Positions 16,226 to 25,188 are shown, counted from the first letter of the stretch. The stretch: DNA of 64,000 nt from Kocuria turfanensis (GCF_001580365.1 NZ_CP014482.1:62001-126000), one strand, 5' to 3'. The notes: generated by a model from the sequence alone, not told the origin. A program made the numbers and translations.

Positions 16226-17164
16226 ATGACCCTTGGTGCTGCAACCCGCCCAGCTGTCCCCGTATCGACCCTGGGCGCAGCCCTGCTTCTGGGGCTGACC
16301 GCCTGCGGGGGTGGCGGGGACCCCCTCGCCGGGGACGGCGGGTCCGCGGAGTCGGCGGTGGAGACCGTGACCGTGGGCTCGGCCGACTTCCCGGAGAACG
16401 AAATCCTGGCCCAGCTCTACGCCGGAGCACTGGAATCAGCCGGGATCCAGACCGAAACCAACCTCAGCATCGGTTCCCGCGAGGCCTACGTCGGGGCCGT
16501 CCAAGACGGCTCTATCGACGTCATCCCGGACTACTCCGGCAACCTCCTGCTCTTCGCGGACCCCGAGGCCACCGCCAGCTCCGCCGAGGAGATCATGGAC
16601 GCCCTGCCCGAGGCCCTGCCCGAGGACCTCATTGTCCTGGAACCGGCGCAGGCGCAGAACAAGGACACCCTGGTCGTCATCCCCGAAACCGCCCAGCAGT
16701 ACGAGCTGGAGAGCATCGCCGACCTGGCCGAGGTCTGCGACCAGCTGGTGCTGGCCGCCACTCCGGAATTCGCCGAACGGGCCTACGGGCTGAAGGGGTT
16801 GGAGGAGAACTACGGGTGTGTGCCGGCTTCCTTTGAGCCGATCAACGACGGCGGCGGACCTCTGACCCTCCAGGCGTTGTTGGACGGGGACGTGGACGTC
16901 GCTGACATCTTCAGCACCACACCCTCGATCGCCGAGAACGACCTCGTGGTCCTGGAGGACCCGGAGAACAACTTCATCGCCCAACAGGTTGTGCCCCTCA
17001 CAGCACAGGATCGGCTGCCCCAGGAGGCTGTGGACGCCCTGAACGATCTCTCCGGCAAGCTCACCACGGAAGATCTGATCGGGCTCAACCAGCAGGTCAG
17101 CGGAGAGAACCCGATCAGCACCGCCGACGCCGCACAACAGTGGCTGTCCGCCAACGGCTACTGA
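16226..17164 (+). CDS. OpuC/EgtU-type substrate-binding lipoprotein (orphan ABC component)
   Basis: 312 residues, ATG at 16226 with AGGAAA upstream. A lipoprotein signal peptide ends at LLGLTAC (Cys27), followed by a Gly-rich linker. The mature part is a QAT-family (glycine betaine/choline/OsmF) binding domain: VTVGSADFPENEILAQLYAG, IGSREAYVGAVQDGSIDVIP then DYSGNLL, and PTEDLIGLNQQVSGEN-like C-terminus. The family binds quaternary amines. The EgtU ergothioneine-binding domain also belongs to it. The next-door egt genes make ergothioneine or hercynine a plausible ligand, but this is inference. No permease or ATPase gene is nearby, so it needs partners elsewhere. Confidence 0.82.
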   Translation: MTLGAATRPAVPVSTLGAALLLGLTACGGGGDPLAGDGGSAESAVETVTVGSADFPENEILAQLYAGALESAGIQTETNLSIGSREAYVGAVQDGSIDVIPDYSGNLLLFADPEATASSAEEIMDALPEALPEDLIVLEPAQAQNKDTLVVIPETAQQYELESIADLAEVCDQLVLAATPEFAERAYGLKGLEENYGCVPASFEPINDGGGPLTLQALLDGDVDVADIFSTTPSIAENDLVVLEDPENNFIAQQVVPLTAQDRLPQEAVDALNDLSGKLTTEDLIGLNQQVSGENPISTADAAQQWLSANGY

Positions 17165-17189
17165 GCCCAGCAACAGCACACCATCCCAG

Positions 17190-17318
17190 CTACACATGGT
17201 CCTCATGGAAGGCAGTCCTTGTTGGGGTCGCCAGTGAAACTGGGATCGCCGCGGCGAAAGCACCACCACCAGAACCGATGATGGCCAGATCCGTCTCGAT
17301 CACTGCAGTTCCACCCAT
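17190..17318 (-). pseudogene. merA: N-terminal remnant of mercuric reductase-like flavoprotein
   Basis: A 42-codon frame with a good ribosome binding site (GGAGGTTGTC before ATG 17318). Its start, ETDLAIIGSGGGAFAAAI, is the FAD-binding N-terminus of mercuric reductase-type disulfide oxidoreductases. After about 25 residues the similarity ends and the frame stops. No other part of the gene, and no merR or merT, is present. It is a deletion scar of a former mercury-resistance or related gene. Confidence 0.65.
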
Positions 17319-17618
17319 GACAACCTCCGCAAATCGGTGAGGACCACTCCCACCGGAAACTTTCCGTGTGCCCTTCTCCGACCCAGCCTGCACCCTCCCC
17401 CACAGGGGAAGGTCAAGGTGTCACTGCGACAACAGCCCCCTGCCGGCGCCGGCTGAATACTGACCCTCGGGCGCCGGGCGGATGCAACGGTGGGTTCACC
17501 CCAAGCTCATGGCCCCATCAGCATCAGCCTGGTCGACCCTGACGTGGCGATCCCGCCCAGAACGCAGGACGCCCACTGGGCCGTCCCGACCGCACTACTC
17601 AGCTCCTCAGGGGCCTCC

Positions 17619-18155
17619 TCAGGATGGCCGGCCGATAGTCAGCTGCTGCCGGTGATGGTCGTAGTGCTGAGTGCCGTAGTGGTAGATCTCGGCCAGGCTC
17701 ATCCAGTCCCGGAAGTACGGGTCCCAAGACACGGGCATGTGCATCCCACGGGCCAGTGCGGCCGCGGCCTCGGTCTCCAGCTGGGCCTGCAGGACCTCGA
17801 CGGTGCGGTCGAACCACCGGATCAGCCGCGGACCGTGGATCACCCGCGCGGCCCCACGGTCGCTGAAGTAGTTGATCAGGTGGAAGAGCCGGGTGCCGGC
17901 CTCCAGCACCCGGGCGAAGGTGCGGCTGACCGGCTCGGGGAGACGACCCATCAGACGCACCAGCGGCAACAGGCGCCGCACGATCAGGTAGCCGAAGAAC
18001 ATGTGGAACAGCAGCTGCCCGTTGGTCCACCGGGTGCCTGACGAGAGCCGGTGCACATCCGCAGGGGTCGCTTCAGTGACCAGGGCGTGGAAGTCCGCGC
18101 GGACCCGCTCCAGCTCCTCATGGATGGTTCCGGGGGTGATGGGCGCGCTATTCAT
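17619..18155 (-). CDS. DinB-superfamily protein
   Basis: 178 residues, start at ATG 18155 overlapping the methyltransferase stop (ATGA). It has the four-helix DinB layout: N-terminal helix IHEELERVRADFHALVTEA, then SSGTRWTNGQLLFHMFFGYL with a metal-ligand-like His, and C-terminal IYHYGTQHYDHHRQQL with clustered His residues. DinB proteins often act as metal- and thiol-dependent transferases (bacillithiol or mycothiol S-transferases). A detoxification role would suit the neighbouring metal genes, but the substrate is unknown. Distinct from EgtB, since there is no sulfatase-like domain. Confidence 0.75.
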   Translation of the reverse strand: MNSAPITPGTIHEELERVRADFHALVTEATPADVHRLSSGTRWTNGQLLFHMFFGYLIVRRLLPLVRLMGRLPEPVSRTFARVLEAGTRLFHLINYFSDRGAARVIHGPRLIRWFDRTVEVLQAQLETEAAAALARGMHMPVSWDPYFRDWMSLAEIYHYGTQHYDHHRQQLTIGRPS

Positions 18156-18784
18156 CGGCTGCTCCTGGAAGTGATGTCGCTGCCGGGAGCGTTCTGGGCA
18201 TTGCCTGGCTTGTGGGCGATAAAACGTATGACCCGACCGCCGAAGGACAGCCGGAGGGCGAGTGGGGCAAGGCCGGCCTGGTCGAAGACTGGTCCGAAGG
18301 CTTCCGGTTCGATGAGCCGGTGCGGTGACCGGTCGGCACGGTGCACCAGGGATGCCATCGGTGAGGCCAGCAGGTCGTACCCCACGAAGGCCCCGCCCGG
18401 TCGCAGGACTCGGGCCGCCTCGGTCACCGCGTGTTCCCACTCGATGACGTGGTGGAGCATCAGAAAGCTCAGAATCGTGTCGAACGACTCGTCCTCGAAG
18501 GGCAGCCGAGTGGCATCGGCCTGACGCGCCTGGACCAAGGGGTGTCCGGCCAGGCGGTCCTGCGCGGCCTCCACCATCACCGGGTCGGCATCGGTCATGG
18601 TGAGCCGCACCCCGGGATGGGCTCGGGCGATGGCCTCGGCCATCGCACCGCTGCCTCCACCGATCTCCAGCACGTCCCCGGTGACGGGGAACCCCTGGGT
18701 CGCCCAAGGAACCATCCGCCGGGCCACAAGGCCCCATGGCGCGCTGCGACAGAAAGAGGCCTCTAAGGCGGACATCCTCGGCAT
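18152..18784 (-). CDS. Class I SAM-dependent methyltransferase
   Basis: About 210 residues; the ATG at 18784 is preferred because AAAGGTGG precedes it, with GTG 18793 and ATG 18775 as alternatives. Motif I is VLEIGGGSGAMAEAIA, motif II LTMTDADPVMVEAAQDRL, and motif IV ATRLPFEDESFDTILSFLML with a Methyltransf_11 fold. It is the first gene of a two-gene operon with the DinB protein. It is too short and lacks the N-terminal region of EgtD, so it is not the missing histidine methyltransferase. Substrate unknown. Confidence 0.8.
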   Translation of the reverse strand: MPRMSALEASFCRSAPWGLVARRMVPWATQGFPVTGDVLEIGGGSGAMAEAIARAHPGVRLTMTDADPVMVEAAQDRLAGHPLVQARQADATRLPFEDESFDTILSFLMLHHVIEWEHAVTEAARVLRPGGAFVGYDLLASPMASLVHRADRSPHRLIEPEAFGPVFDQAGLAPLALRLSFGGRVIRFIAHKPGNAQNAPGSDITSRSSR

Positions 18785-18796
18785 GGTTTCCACCTT

Positions 18797-18821
18797 TCGG
18801 CGTACGCATCGTGTGCGCCGA
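18797..18821. promoter_or_regulatory. Imperfect dyad upstream of the methyltransferase operon
   Basis: TCGGCGTA and TGCGCCGA form 8-base arms with one mismatch around 9 bases, directly 5' of the ribosome binding site. Possible operator. Confidence 0.4.
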
Positions 18822-18954
18822 GCCTAGTTCCACGATCGACGGTAGTGAACCGTTTAGGCAAAGGATGGGGGCGACCTGGCCATTCACACCGCCCGGGGGC
18901 GGGCCCGAGGGAGCCGGGGTCCCGTCGTAGGGCTGAGCTCAGCAGGCGGATGGG

Positions 18955-19560
18955 TTAGAGGCCGAAGGCGCCGCCTTCGAGGAGGATGACCACGCCCAGG
19001 CCGATCAGCACGATCGGGAACAGGATGTGTTCCCATCGTTCCAGGACTTCGGCGATGGGTTTGCGGGTGGCCACGTACTTGGCGATAGCCACCAGCACCG
19101 CGACCATGGCCAAAAAGGCGATGCAGTAGGCCACCATCGCGGTGGGGCCCACGGTGACGAATACGGGCACATAGACCCCGATGTTGTCCCCTCCGTTGGC
19201 GAAGGTGACTGCGGCGACGGTCCAGATGCTGACCTGTTTGCCGGCGACCTTCCCCTCGTCATCGTCATCATCGTCGTCGCTGCGCCAGACCTTCCAGGCC
19301 GCGATGAGGCCGAGGATCAGGGGGATGAGGCCGAAGTAGGGAATGGCCTCGGGCGGCAGGAAGGTGCTGGCGCCCAGGGTCACCAGCACGGAGGCGACCA
19401 GGATGCCGCCGAAGCCCAGGTACTGGCCGATCCCGATTTTGGCGGTGGTGCCGCGGGCCCCGGCTCCGCGGGCGAAGAACAGGGAGAGCACGATGATGTC
19501 GTCTATGTTGGTGGCCGCGAACAGCCCGATCGCCTGCAGCACGGGGGAGATGAGTTCCAT
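18955..19560 (-). CDS. cadD: CadD-family cadmium resistance transporter
   Basis: 201 residues, five to six membrane segments. The N-terminus MELISPVLQAIGLFAATNID (continuing DIIVLSLFFA) and the centre FANGGDNIGVYVPVF are characteristic CadD blocks. The protein should export or sequester cadmium at the inner membrane. The loop after helix three has a run of seven aspartates (SDDDDDDDEG), which could bind metal ions. A separate ArsR-type regulator gene lies upstream at 19797-20144 on the same strand, so control by that CmtR-like repressor is likely. Confidence 0.88.
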   Translation of the reverse strand: MELISPVLQAIGLFAATNIDDIIVLSLFFARGAGARGTTAKIGIGQYLGFGGILVASVLVTLGASTFLPPEAIPYFGLIPLILGLIAAWKVWRSDDDDDDDEGKVAGKQVSIWTVAAVTFANGGDNIGVYVPVFVTVGPTAMVAYCIAFLAMVAVLVAIAKYVATRKPIAEVLERWEHILFPIVLIGLGVVILLEGGAFGL

Positions 19561-19796
19561 AACCTGTCTTTTCTTCAGTGGGGAGAACCGCCGACCGGGA
19601 CCTGGCGTGCTGCGCTGTGTCGGGCGGCCGAGCGCGCAGGCAAGGGAAGGCTGCCGGGAGCCGATGCCCCGGGCACCATCACCGGGGCACTGTCACCGGG
19701 TATGGGTCGCGGCGCCCGTCATGGGCACCCGAAGGCGCATCAGCACCCGCTTTCACCCTCAGTGCGTGGGCGGGCCCGGTGAGGGTGATGTATTTG

Positions 19797-20144
19797 TCAG
19801 TGTTCTTGGGTGGAGGTGCCGTAGGCGGGACACAGCGCGACCTGGGAACCGGTGGCTGCCAGCAGGGTCTCGGCGGCGGCGAGCACATCCATCAGCTCCG
19901 GGCGGGTCAGAGCGTAGAAGATCTGCCGCCCCTCGACGCGTCCGGCCACCAGCCCGCACTCGCGCAGGCAGGCCACATGGGCCGAGACGGTGGATTGAGC
20001 CAGGCCCGTTTCCTCCACCAGGTCCCGCACTCGGGCTTCACCGCCGGCCAGGCGCCCCACGATGGCCAGGCGAGTGGGATCGGACAGGGAGTGAAACAGG
20101 GCCACAGCCGGGGCCAGGCCGGTCGTACAACTAGTGTTCGTCAT
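19797..20144 (-). CDS. cmtR: CmtR-like ArsR-family metal sensor (copy 1)
   Basis: A 115-residue winged-helix repressor. The recognition segment LAQSTVSAHVACLRECGLV contains C59 and C63, with C105 in ALCPAYG. These match the Cys57/Cys61/Cys102 cadmium/lead-binding set of mycobacterial CmtR. It should release DNA when Cd or Pb binds. Located upstream of cadD on the same strand, about 240 bases apart. Closely related to the sensor at 22954-23340, which suggests duplication. Confidence 0.85.
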   Translation of the reverse strand: MTNTSCTTGLAPAVALFHSLSDPTRLAIVGRLAGGEARVRDLVEETGLAQSTVSAHVACLRECGLVAGRVEGRQIFYALTRPELMDVLAAAETLLAATGSQVALCPAYGTSTQEH

Positions 20145-20495
20145 GACCCGATCCTATCGCCTAATTCCGATTGATTGGACGGGGTGGATCTGACGTTGCC
20201 CGCAAGGGACGGTGCAGGGCCTTTTGTCCAGGGAGTGGTGGGTCTCGGGCTGAAGACTACCTCGACCCGAGCCTACCCGGCAGAGAAGCTGTTGTGGCCG
20301 CCGTGCAGGGGCCTGAGATAGTCATCGGCTCGGTGCGACGGGAGGCCCGGGGGCCTCGCCTGCGGTGGCTGTGGCCAAAGAGCGGCGGGCATGGGCGTGA
20401 CGAGTAAAGGCCCGGGGCGGGACCCGTGGTGGCCTGGGCCAGGGCCGCCGAGGAGGTCTCGGCGGCCCTGACGTTACGCGATGAGCAGGTGGGGG
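20145..20495. other. Intergenic region between lspA and the CmtR-like gene
   Basis: No gene supported. It holds the promoter for the cmtR/cadD side and the terminator of the P-type ATPase operon at 20441-20469. Confidence 0.45.
20441..20469 (-). terminator. Terminator of the cmtR-ATPase-lspA operon
   Basis: AGGGCCGCCGAG and its exact complement flank the 5-base loop GAGGT, 27 bases beyond the lspA stop. Confidence 0.8.
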
Positions 20496-21011
20496 CTATT
20501 CGGCGGAGATGTCCTGGGGGCGCGGAGCCAGCAGCGTACCCAGGATCAAGAGGCCGACCCCGGTGGTGACGAAGACGTCGGCGAGATTGAAGGTGGGGAA
20601 CCACCCGGTGTGCAGGTAGTCCACCACCCCTCCCCCGTCGAGGCGGTCCAGGAAGTTTCCGATAGCGCCCCCGAGCATCAGGGTCGCTCCGGTACGGGCC
20701 AGCCCGGTCAGGGTGGGTGCCGCAACGAGCAAATACCAGATCAGCCCGGCGATGATCGCCCCGGTCGCGGCGATGATGACCCAGGAGGGCAGGGCCGCCC
20801 CGAGGCTGAAGGCCACCCCGGTGTTGTGGTGCAGCTGCAGCGTGAGCGGCCCCAGATCTACCGTGGTCCCGTCGGTGAGACGGGCTGAGGTCACGGCTTT
20901 GAGAATCAGATCGACGGTGGCCAGCGCCGCTGCCCCGGCCAGCAAGAGGGTCCGGGACCGGCGAGCAGATCGGGACGAAGGGCCGACCTGCCCGGCGACG
21001 GGGGCGCTCAT
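20496..21011 (-). CDS. lspA: Signal peptidase II (lipoprotein signal peptidase)
   Basis: 171 residues with four membrane helices. The family blocks with catalytic aspartates are LHHNTGVAFSL, GGAIGNFLDRLDGGGVVDYL and FNLADVFVTTG. It cleaves lipoprotein signal peptides before the lipid-modified cysteine. Its ATG overlaps the ATPase stop by 4 bases. An extra lspA at the end of a cadmium/zinc ATPase operon is a known arrangement in metal-resistance islands; the reason is unclear. It could process lipoproteins encoded on this island. Confidence 0.92.
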   Translation of the reverse strand: MSAPVAGQVGPSSRSARRSRTLLLAGAAALATVDLILKAVTSARLTDGTTVDLGPLTLQLHHNTGVAFSLGAALPSWVIIAATGAIIAGLIWYLLVAAPTLTGLARTGATLMLGGAIGNFLDRLDGGGVVDYLHTGWFPTFNLADVFVTTGVGLLILGTLLAPRPQDISAE

Positions 21012-22957
21012 GCGGCCGGTTCCAGAGCCGGTGCGGGCTGGGCGGTGGGCAGCTGGGTGCGGCGGGAGATCCGCCCGGCGCGTACCCCGTTGGCGATGAT
21101 CAGGATTTCGGCCACCTCGTGTACCAGCACCACCGCGGCCAACCCGAGGATCCCGAACAGGGCCAGGGGGATCAGCACCGCGATCAGCGCTAGGGACACC
21201 CCGACGTTCTGCAGCATGATCGAGCGGGTCCGCCGGGCGTGCTCCAGCGCTTGGGGCAGGTGGTGGAGGTCCTCGCCCATCAAGGCGATGTCGGCGGTCT
21301 CGATGGCCACGTCGGTGCCCATTGCGCCCATGGCGATGCCGATGTCGGCGGTGGCCAGGGCGGGGGCGTCGTTGACGCCGTCACCGACCATCGCCGTGGG
21401 GCGCTGCGCCTTGAGGGTGCGGATGATCTCGGCTTTGTCCTCCGGGCGCAGGTCGGCGTGGACCTGGGTGATGCCGGCGGCTGCGGCCAGGGCATGGGCG
21501 GTGAGAGTGTTGTCCCCGGTGAGCATCGCGGTGGTGTATCCGGCGCGGTTGAGCCGGGTGATCACCTCTCGGGCTTCCGGGCGCAGCTCATCGCGCACCG
21601 CGATCGCCCCAAGAACCTTCCCGTCCTGCTCGATGAGCACGGCGGTGGCCCCGGAGCGCTGCATCCGCTCGATCTCGGCGGCCAGGGGCCCGGGGTCGAT
21701 CCACCCGGGCCGGCCCAGGCGCAGGCGGGCGCCGTCCAGGGTGCCGTAGAGCCCGGCCCCGGGCACGGTGTCCACCTGGGTCACCTCGGCCCGCTCAGGT
21801 GTGGCGGCGAGGATGGCCCGGGCCAGGGGGTGTTCGCTGCGGGCCTCCAACCCGGCGGCCAGCCCCAGCACCTGCTGCCGGCTCACCCCGCCAGTGGTGG
21901 CGACCTCGATGACGGCCGGGGCGTTGCGGGTGAGGGTGCCGGTCTTGTCCAAGGCGATGGTGCGGATCTTGCCCAGGGTCTCCACCGCGGCCCCGCCCTT
22001 GATCAGCACCCCGATGCGGCTGGCGGCTCCGACCGAGGCCACCACGGTGACGGGCACCGAGATCGCCAGGGCGCACGGGGAGGCGGCGACCAGCACGACC
22101 AGGGCGCGTTCGAACCACAGGGCCGGCTCCCCGACGATGAACCCGTAGGCGATGATCAGGGCGGCGACGATGAGGATGCCCGGCACCAGGCGTTTGGCGA
22201 TCGCATCGGCCAGTCGCTGGCCGGGGCCTTTGCGGGACTGCTCGGTCTCGACGATGTGCACGATCTTCGCCAAGGAATTGTCCTCGGCGGTGCTGGTGAC
22301 CTCGACCTCCAGCGGGCCGGTGCCGTTGATGGACCCGGCGTAGACTTCCGCGCCGGGGCCGGCCTCCACGGGCACGGACTCCCCGGTCAGCGCCGAGGTG
22401 TCCAGGGAGGTGCGCCCGGTGAGGATCCGCCCATCGGTGGCCACCCGCTCCCCGGGCCGCACCACCATCCGGTCCCCCAGTACCAGCTCAGCCGGGGGCA
22501 CGGTGACCTGCACCCCGGCCCGGAGCACCGTGGCCTGATCCGGGACCAGCTCCAGCAGCGCGCGCAGCCCGCGCCGGGTGCGCGCCACCGAGTACTCCTC
22601 CAGGGCCTCGGCGATGGCGTAGAGGAAGGCCAGCATCGCCGCTTCCTCGATCTGCCCCAGGGCGACCGCTCCGACGGCGGCGATGGTCATCAGGGTCCCG
22701 ACCCCGATCTTGCCCCGGGCCAGCCGGCGCAGCGTGGAGGGCACGAACGTCCATCCGGCCGCCAGCAGCGCGCCCGTCTCCAGGCTCAGCGCCACCCACA
22801 GAGGAACCCCGGCCAGCGACAGGATCCAGCCGGCCAGCAGCAGGATCCCGGCCGCGGCGGCGAACCGGACGTCGCGCACCTGCCAGAAGCCCTCGGCCTC
22901 CTCCCCGGCCTCACCGGTTTCGTTCTTCTCGTCGCTGCATCCGCAGGCATCGCTCAT
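21008..22957 (-). CDS. P1B-type heavy-metal ATPase with SPC motif (P1B-4-like)
   Basis: A 649-residue metal-exporting ATPase. Visible are TGES (191-194), the phosphorylation site DKTGTLT (D337), and the membrane motif SPC at 293-295 instead of the CPC of Cu and Zn/Cd pumps. HEVAEI in the last membrane region (about H613) resembles the His-Glu signature of P1B-4 pumps (Co, Fe, Zn or Cd). There is no N-terminal HMA domain, only a short CGCSDE acidic tail. It is the middle gene of an operon with a CmtR-like sensor and lspA, all overlapping by 4 bases. Cadmium/cobalt/zinc export is expected; the exact ion is not determined. Confidence 0.88.
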   Translation of the reverse strand: MSDACGCSDEKNETGEAGEEAEGFWQVRDVRFAAAAGILLLAGWILSLAGVPLWVALSLETGALLAAGWTFVPSTLRRLARGKIGVGTLMTIAAVGAVALGQIEEAAMLAFLYAIAEALEEYSVARTRRGLRALLELVPDQATVLRAGVQVTVPPAELVLGDRMVVRPGERVATDGRILTGRTSLDTSALTGESVPVEAGPGAEVYAGSINGTGPLEVEVTSTAEDNSLAKIVHIVETEQSRKGPGQRLADAIAKRLVPGILIVAALIIAYGFIVGEPALWFERALVVLVAASPCALAISVPVTVVASVGAASRIGVLIKGGAAVETLGKIRTIALDKTGTLTRNAPAVIEVATTGGVSRQQVLGLAAGLEARSEHPLARAILAATPERAEVTQVDTVPGAGLYGTLDGARLRLGRPGWIDPGPLAAEIERMQRSGATAVLIEQDGKVLGAIAVRDELRPEAREVITRLNRAGYTTAMLTGDNTLTAHALAAAAGITQVHADLRPEDKAEIIRTLKAQRPTAMVGDGVNDAPALATADIGIAMGAMGTDVAIETADIALMGEDLHHLPQALEHARRTRSIMLQNVGVSLALIAVLIPLALFGILGLAAVVLVHEVAEILIIANGVRAGRISRRTQLPTAQPAPALEPAA

Positions 22958-23340
22958 CGGGTGATCTCCTGAATCTGGGGGGTGTCACGGGCATCCAGCC
23001 CGTAGTTCGGGCACAGACTCACGGCGTTGCCGGTGGCCGCCAGCAGCACCTCAGTGGCGGCCAGCACGTCCATCAGCTCCGGGCGGGTCAGCGAGTAGTA
23101 CACGCTGCGCCCCTGCGCCCGACCCTGCACCAGCCCGCAACCACGCAAGCACGCCACATGGCCGGACACGGTCGACTGGGCCAGCCCCAGCTCGCTGGTG
23201 AGATCACGCACCCGCACCTCCCCGGAAGCCAAGCGCTGCACAATCGCCAGCCGGGTCGGGTCACTGAGGGAGTGGAACAACGCCGCCGCCGGATCCAGCA
23301 CCTCACAGGGGGCATCCGGAACATACTCTGAAATCGTCAT
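22954..23340 (-). CDS. cmtR: CmtR-like ArsR-family metal sensor (copy 2)
   Basis: 128 residues from the ATG at 23340. Winged-helix DNA-binding part LGLAQSTVSGHVACLRGCGL with C64 and C68, plus C110 in SLCPNYG, the CmtR cysteine set. Nearly parallel to copy 1 along its whole length but with a longer C-terminal tail (DARDTPQIQEITR). It is the first gene of the ATPase-lspA operon and its TGA overlaps the ATPase ATG, so it probably represses its own operon until Cd or Pb arrives. Confidence 0.87.
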   Translation of the reverse strand: MTISEYVPDAPCEVLDPAAALFHSLSDPTRLAIVQRLASGEVRVRDLTSELGLAQSTVSGHVACLRGCGLVQGRAQGRSVYYSLTRPELMDVLAATEVLLAATGNAVSLCPNYGLDARDTPQIQEITR

Positions 23341-23421
23341 GGACCGATGATAACCGTGTTTTGGGCTGACAGTGGTCATGTGCGGTAGTCTCAGGGCGCC
23401 CCCTGGCCCGAGGAGATGGTG

Positions 23422-24171
23422 ATGACGATTGGCGGCTACTTCGCCGAGACGGTGAACTCCGGGGCCCTGCTCATCGCCGTGCCCTTGGCGGTGATCGCCG
23501 GGATCGTCTCTTTCATCTCCCCGTGCATCCTGCCGTTGGTGCCCGGCTACCTCGGCTACGTCTCCGGGCTGACCGATCCGACCCGGGCCGACAACCGGCG
23601 GCGGATGCTGGCCGGGGTGGGGCTGTTCATCCTGGGTTTCGCGGCGGTGTTCACTGTCTACGGGGCGGCCTTCGGCGCCATCGGGGGCTGGTTGGTGCGG
23701 TGGCAGGATCCGCTGATGCGGGTGTTGGGGGTGTTCGTGGCGCTCATGGGCCTGGTGCTGGTCGGGAAGTTCCCCTTCCTGCAGCAGACCAAGAAGCTGT
23801 CCTTCCAACCCCGCACCGGCATCGCCGGCGCCCCGCTGCTCGGGGTGGTCTTCGGCCTGGGTTGGACCCCCTGCATGGGCCCGACGCTGAGTGCGGTGCT
23901 GGCGCTGAGCACCACCACCGGCGGGGCCTGGCGCGGAGCCCTGCTGGGCTTCACCTACTGCCTGGGCCTGGGCATTCCATTCGTGCTGGTCGCGGCCGGG
24001 CTCAACTGGGTCACCACGACCCTGAGCTACATCCGCCGCAACATCCGCACCTTCAACATCGCCGGCGGATCCGTACTGATCGCCGTGGGGCTGCTGATGG
24101 TGACCGGGATCTGGATGCAGTGGATCTATCAGCTCCAAAGCCTCGCCGGCACCTTCATCACTCCTGTCTGA
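23422..24171 (+). CDS. ccdA: Thiol-disulfide transmembrane protein CcdA
   Basis: 249 residues; the ATG at 23422 is preferred because GAGGAG would touch the ATG at 23416. Six membrane helices with the two redox cysteines C35 ([14 protein letters not shown]) and C151 ([12 protein letters not shown]). CcdA passes electrons from cytoplasmic thioredoxin to extracytoplasmic thioredoxin-like proteins that keep apocytochrome c reduced. It starts the rightward block ccdA-cysK-tlpA-resB-ccsB, the usual actinobacterial set apart from cysK. Confidence 0.92.
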   Translation: MTIGGYFAETVNSGALLIAVPLAVIAGIVSFISPCILPLVPGYLGYVSGLTDPTRADNRRRMLAGVGLFILGFAAVFTVYGAAFGAIGGWLVRWQDPLMRVLGVFVALMGLVLVGKFPFLQQTKKLSFQPRTGIAGAPLLGVVFGLGWTPCMGPTLSAVLALSTTTGGAWRGALLGFTYCLGLGIPFVLVAAGLNWVTTTLSYIRRNIRTFNIAGGSVLIAVGLLMVTGIWMQWIYQLQSLAGTFITPV

Positions 24172-24252
24172 GCCCGGGAGAACATCCCCGGCTTGTGACG
24201 CACCGAATCCCAACACCCACCGATTCACCACACCACCACCCAGGAGCACACC

Positions 24253-25188
24253 ATGGCGAAGATCTACCACGACGTGACCGAGCTCGTGGGTCGCACCCCG
24301 CTCGTCCACCTCAACCGGCTCGACGAGGGCCTGCCCGGCAACGTGGCCGTGAAGCTGGAGTTCTACAGCCCCGCCAGCTCCGTCAAGGACCGCATCGGCG
24401 TGGCCATCGTCGACGCCGCCGAGAAGTCCGGGAAGCTCAAGCCCGGCGGCACGATCGTCGAGGGCACCTCCGGCAACACCGGCATCGCCCTGGCCATGGT
24501 CGGCGCGGCCCGCGGCTACAAGGTGATCCTCACCATGCCCGAGACCATGTCCACCGAGCGGCGGGTCATGCTGCGCGCCTACGGCGCCCAGATCGTGCTC
24601 ACCCCGGGCGCGGAGGGCATGCGCGGGGCGGTCGAGAAGGCCCAGGAGATCGTCGAGTCGACCGAGAACGCCGTGCTGGCCAAGCAGTTCGCCAACGAGG
24701 CCAACCCGGCGATCCACTACGCCACCACGGGCCCCGAGATCTGGGCGGACACCGACGGCGAGGTCGACGTCTTCGTCTCCGGCGTGGGCACCGGCGGCAC
24801 CATCACCGGGGCGGGCCGCTACCTGCGCGAGCAGAAGCCGGACATCCGCCTGCTCGTGGTCGAGCCGGCCGACTCCCCGCTGCTGACCGAGGGCAAGGCC
24901 GGCCCGCACAAGATCCAGGGCCTCGGCGCGAACTTCGTCCCCGACAACCTCGACCGGCAGATCTACGACGACGTCTACGACGTGACCGTCGAGGACTCCG
25001 TGCGGGTCGCCCGCGAGCTCGGCACCAAGGAGGGCATCCTCGGCGGGATCTCCTCGGGCGCCATCGTCTGGGCCGCCCTGCAGGAGGCCGCCAAGGAGGA
25101 GAACCGGGACAAGCTGATCGTGGCGATCGTGTGCGACTTCGGGGAGCGCTACATCTCGACGCTGCTCTACGAGGACATCCGCGGCTGA
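24253..25188 (+). CDS. cysK: Cysteine synthase (O-acetylserine sulfhydrylase)
   Basis: 311 residues, full length. PLP lysine K45 in SPASSVKDRIG, the substrate loop GTSGNTG (71-77), the phosphate loop GVGTGGTITG and the C-terminal GGISSGAIVW are all intact. It makes cysteine from O-acetylserine and sulfide. Its place between ccdA and the tlpA-like gene is unusual; cysteine is also consumed by EgtA encoded 9 kb away, so this may support thiol supply. ATG preceded by AGGAG. Confidence 0.95.
   Translation: MAKIYHDVTELVGRTPLVHLNRLDEGLPGNVAVKLEFYSPASSVKDRIGVAIVDAAEKSGKLKPGGTIVEGTSGNTGIALAMVGAARGYKVILTMPETMSTERRVMLRAYGAQIVLTPGAEGMRGAVEKAQEIVESTENAVLAKQFANEANPAIHYATTGPEIWADTDGEVDVFVSGVGTGGTITGAGRYLREQKPDIRLLVVEPADSPLLTEGKAGPHKIQGLGANFVPDNLDRQIYDDVYDVTVEDSVRVARELGTKEGILGGISSGAIVWAALQEAAKEENRDKLIVAIVCDFGERYISTLLYEDIRG

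Noticed and set aside
18152..18784. Methyltransferase as the missing EgtD
   Set aside because: It is a Methyltransf_11-type protein of about 210 residues; EgtD is longer, with a different histidine-binding region.
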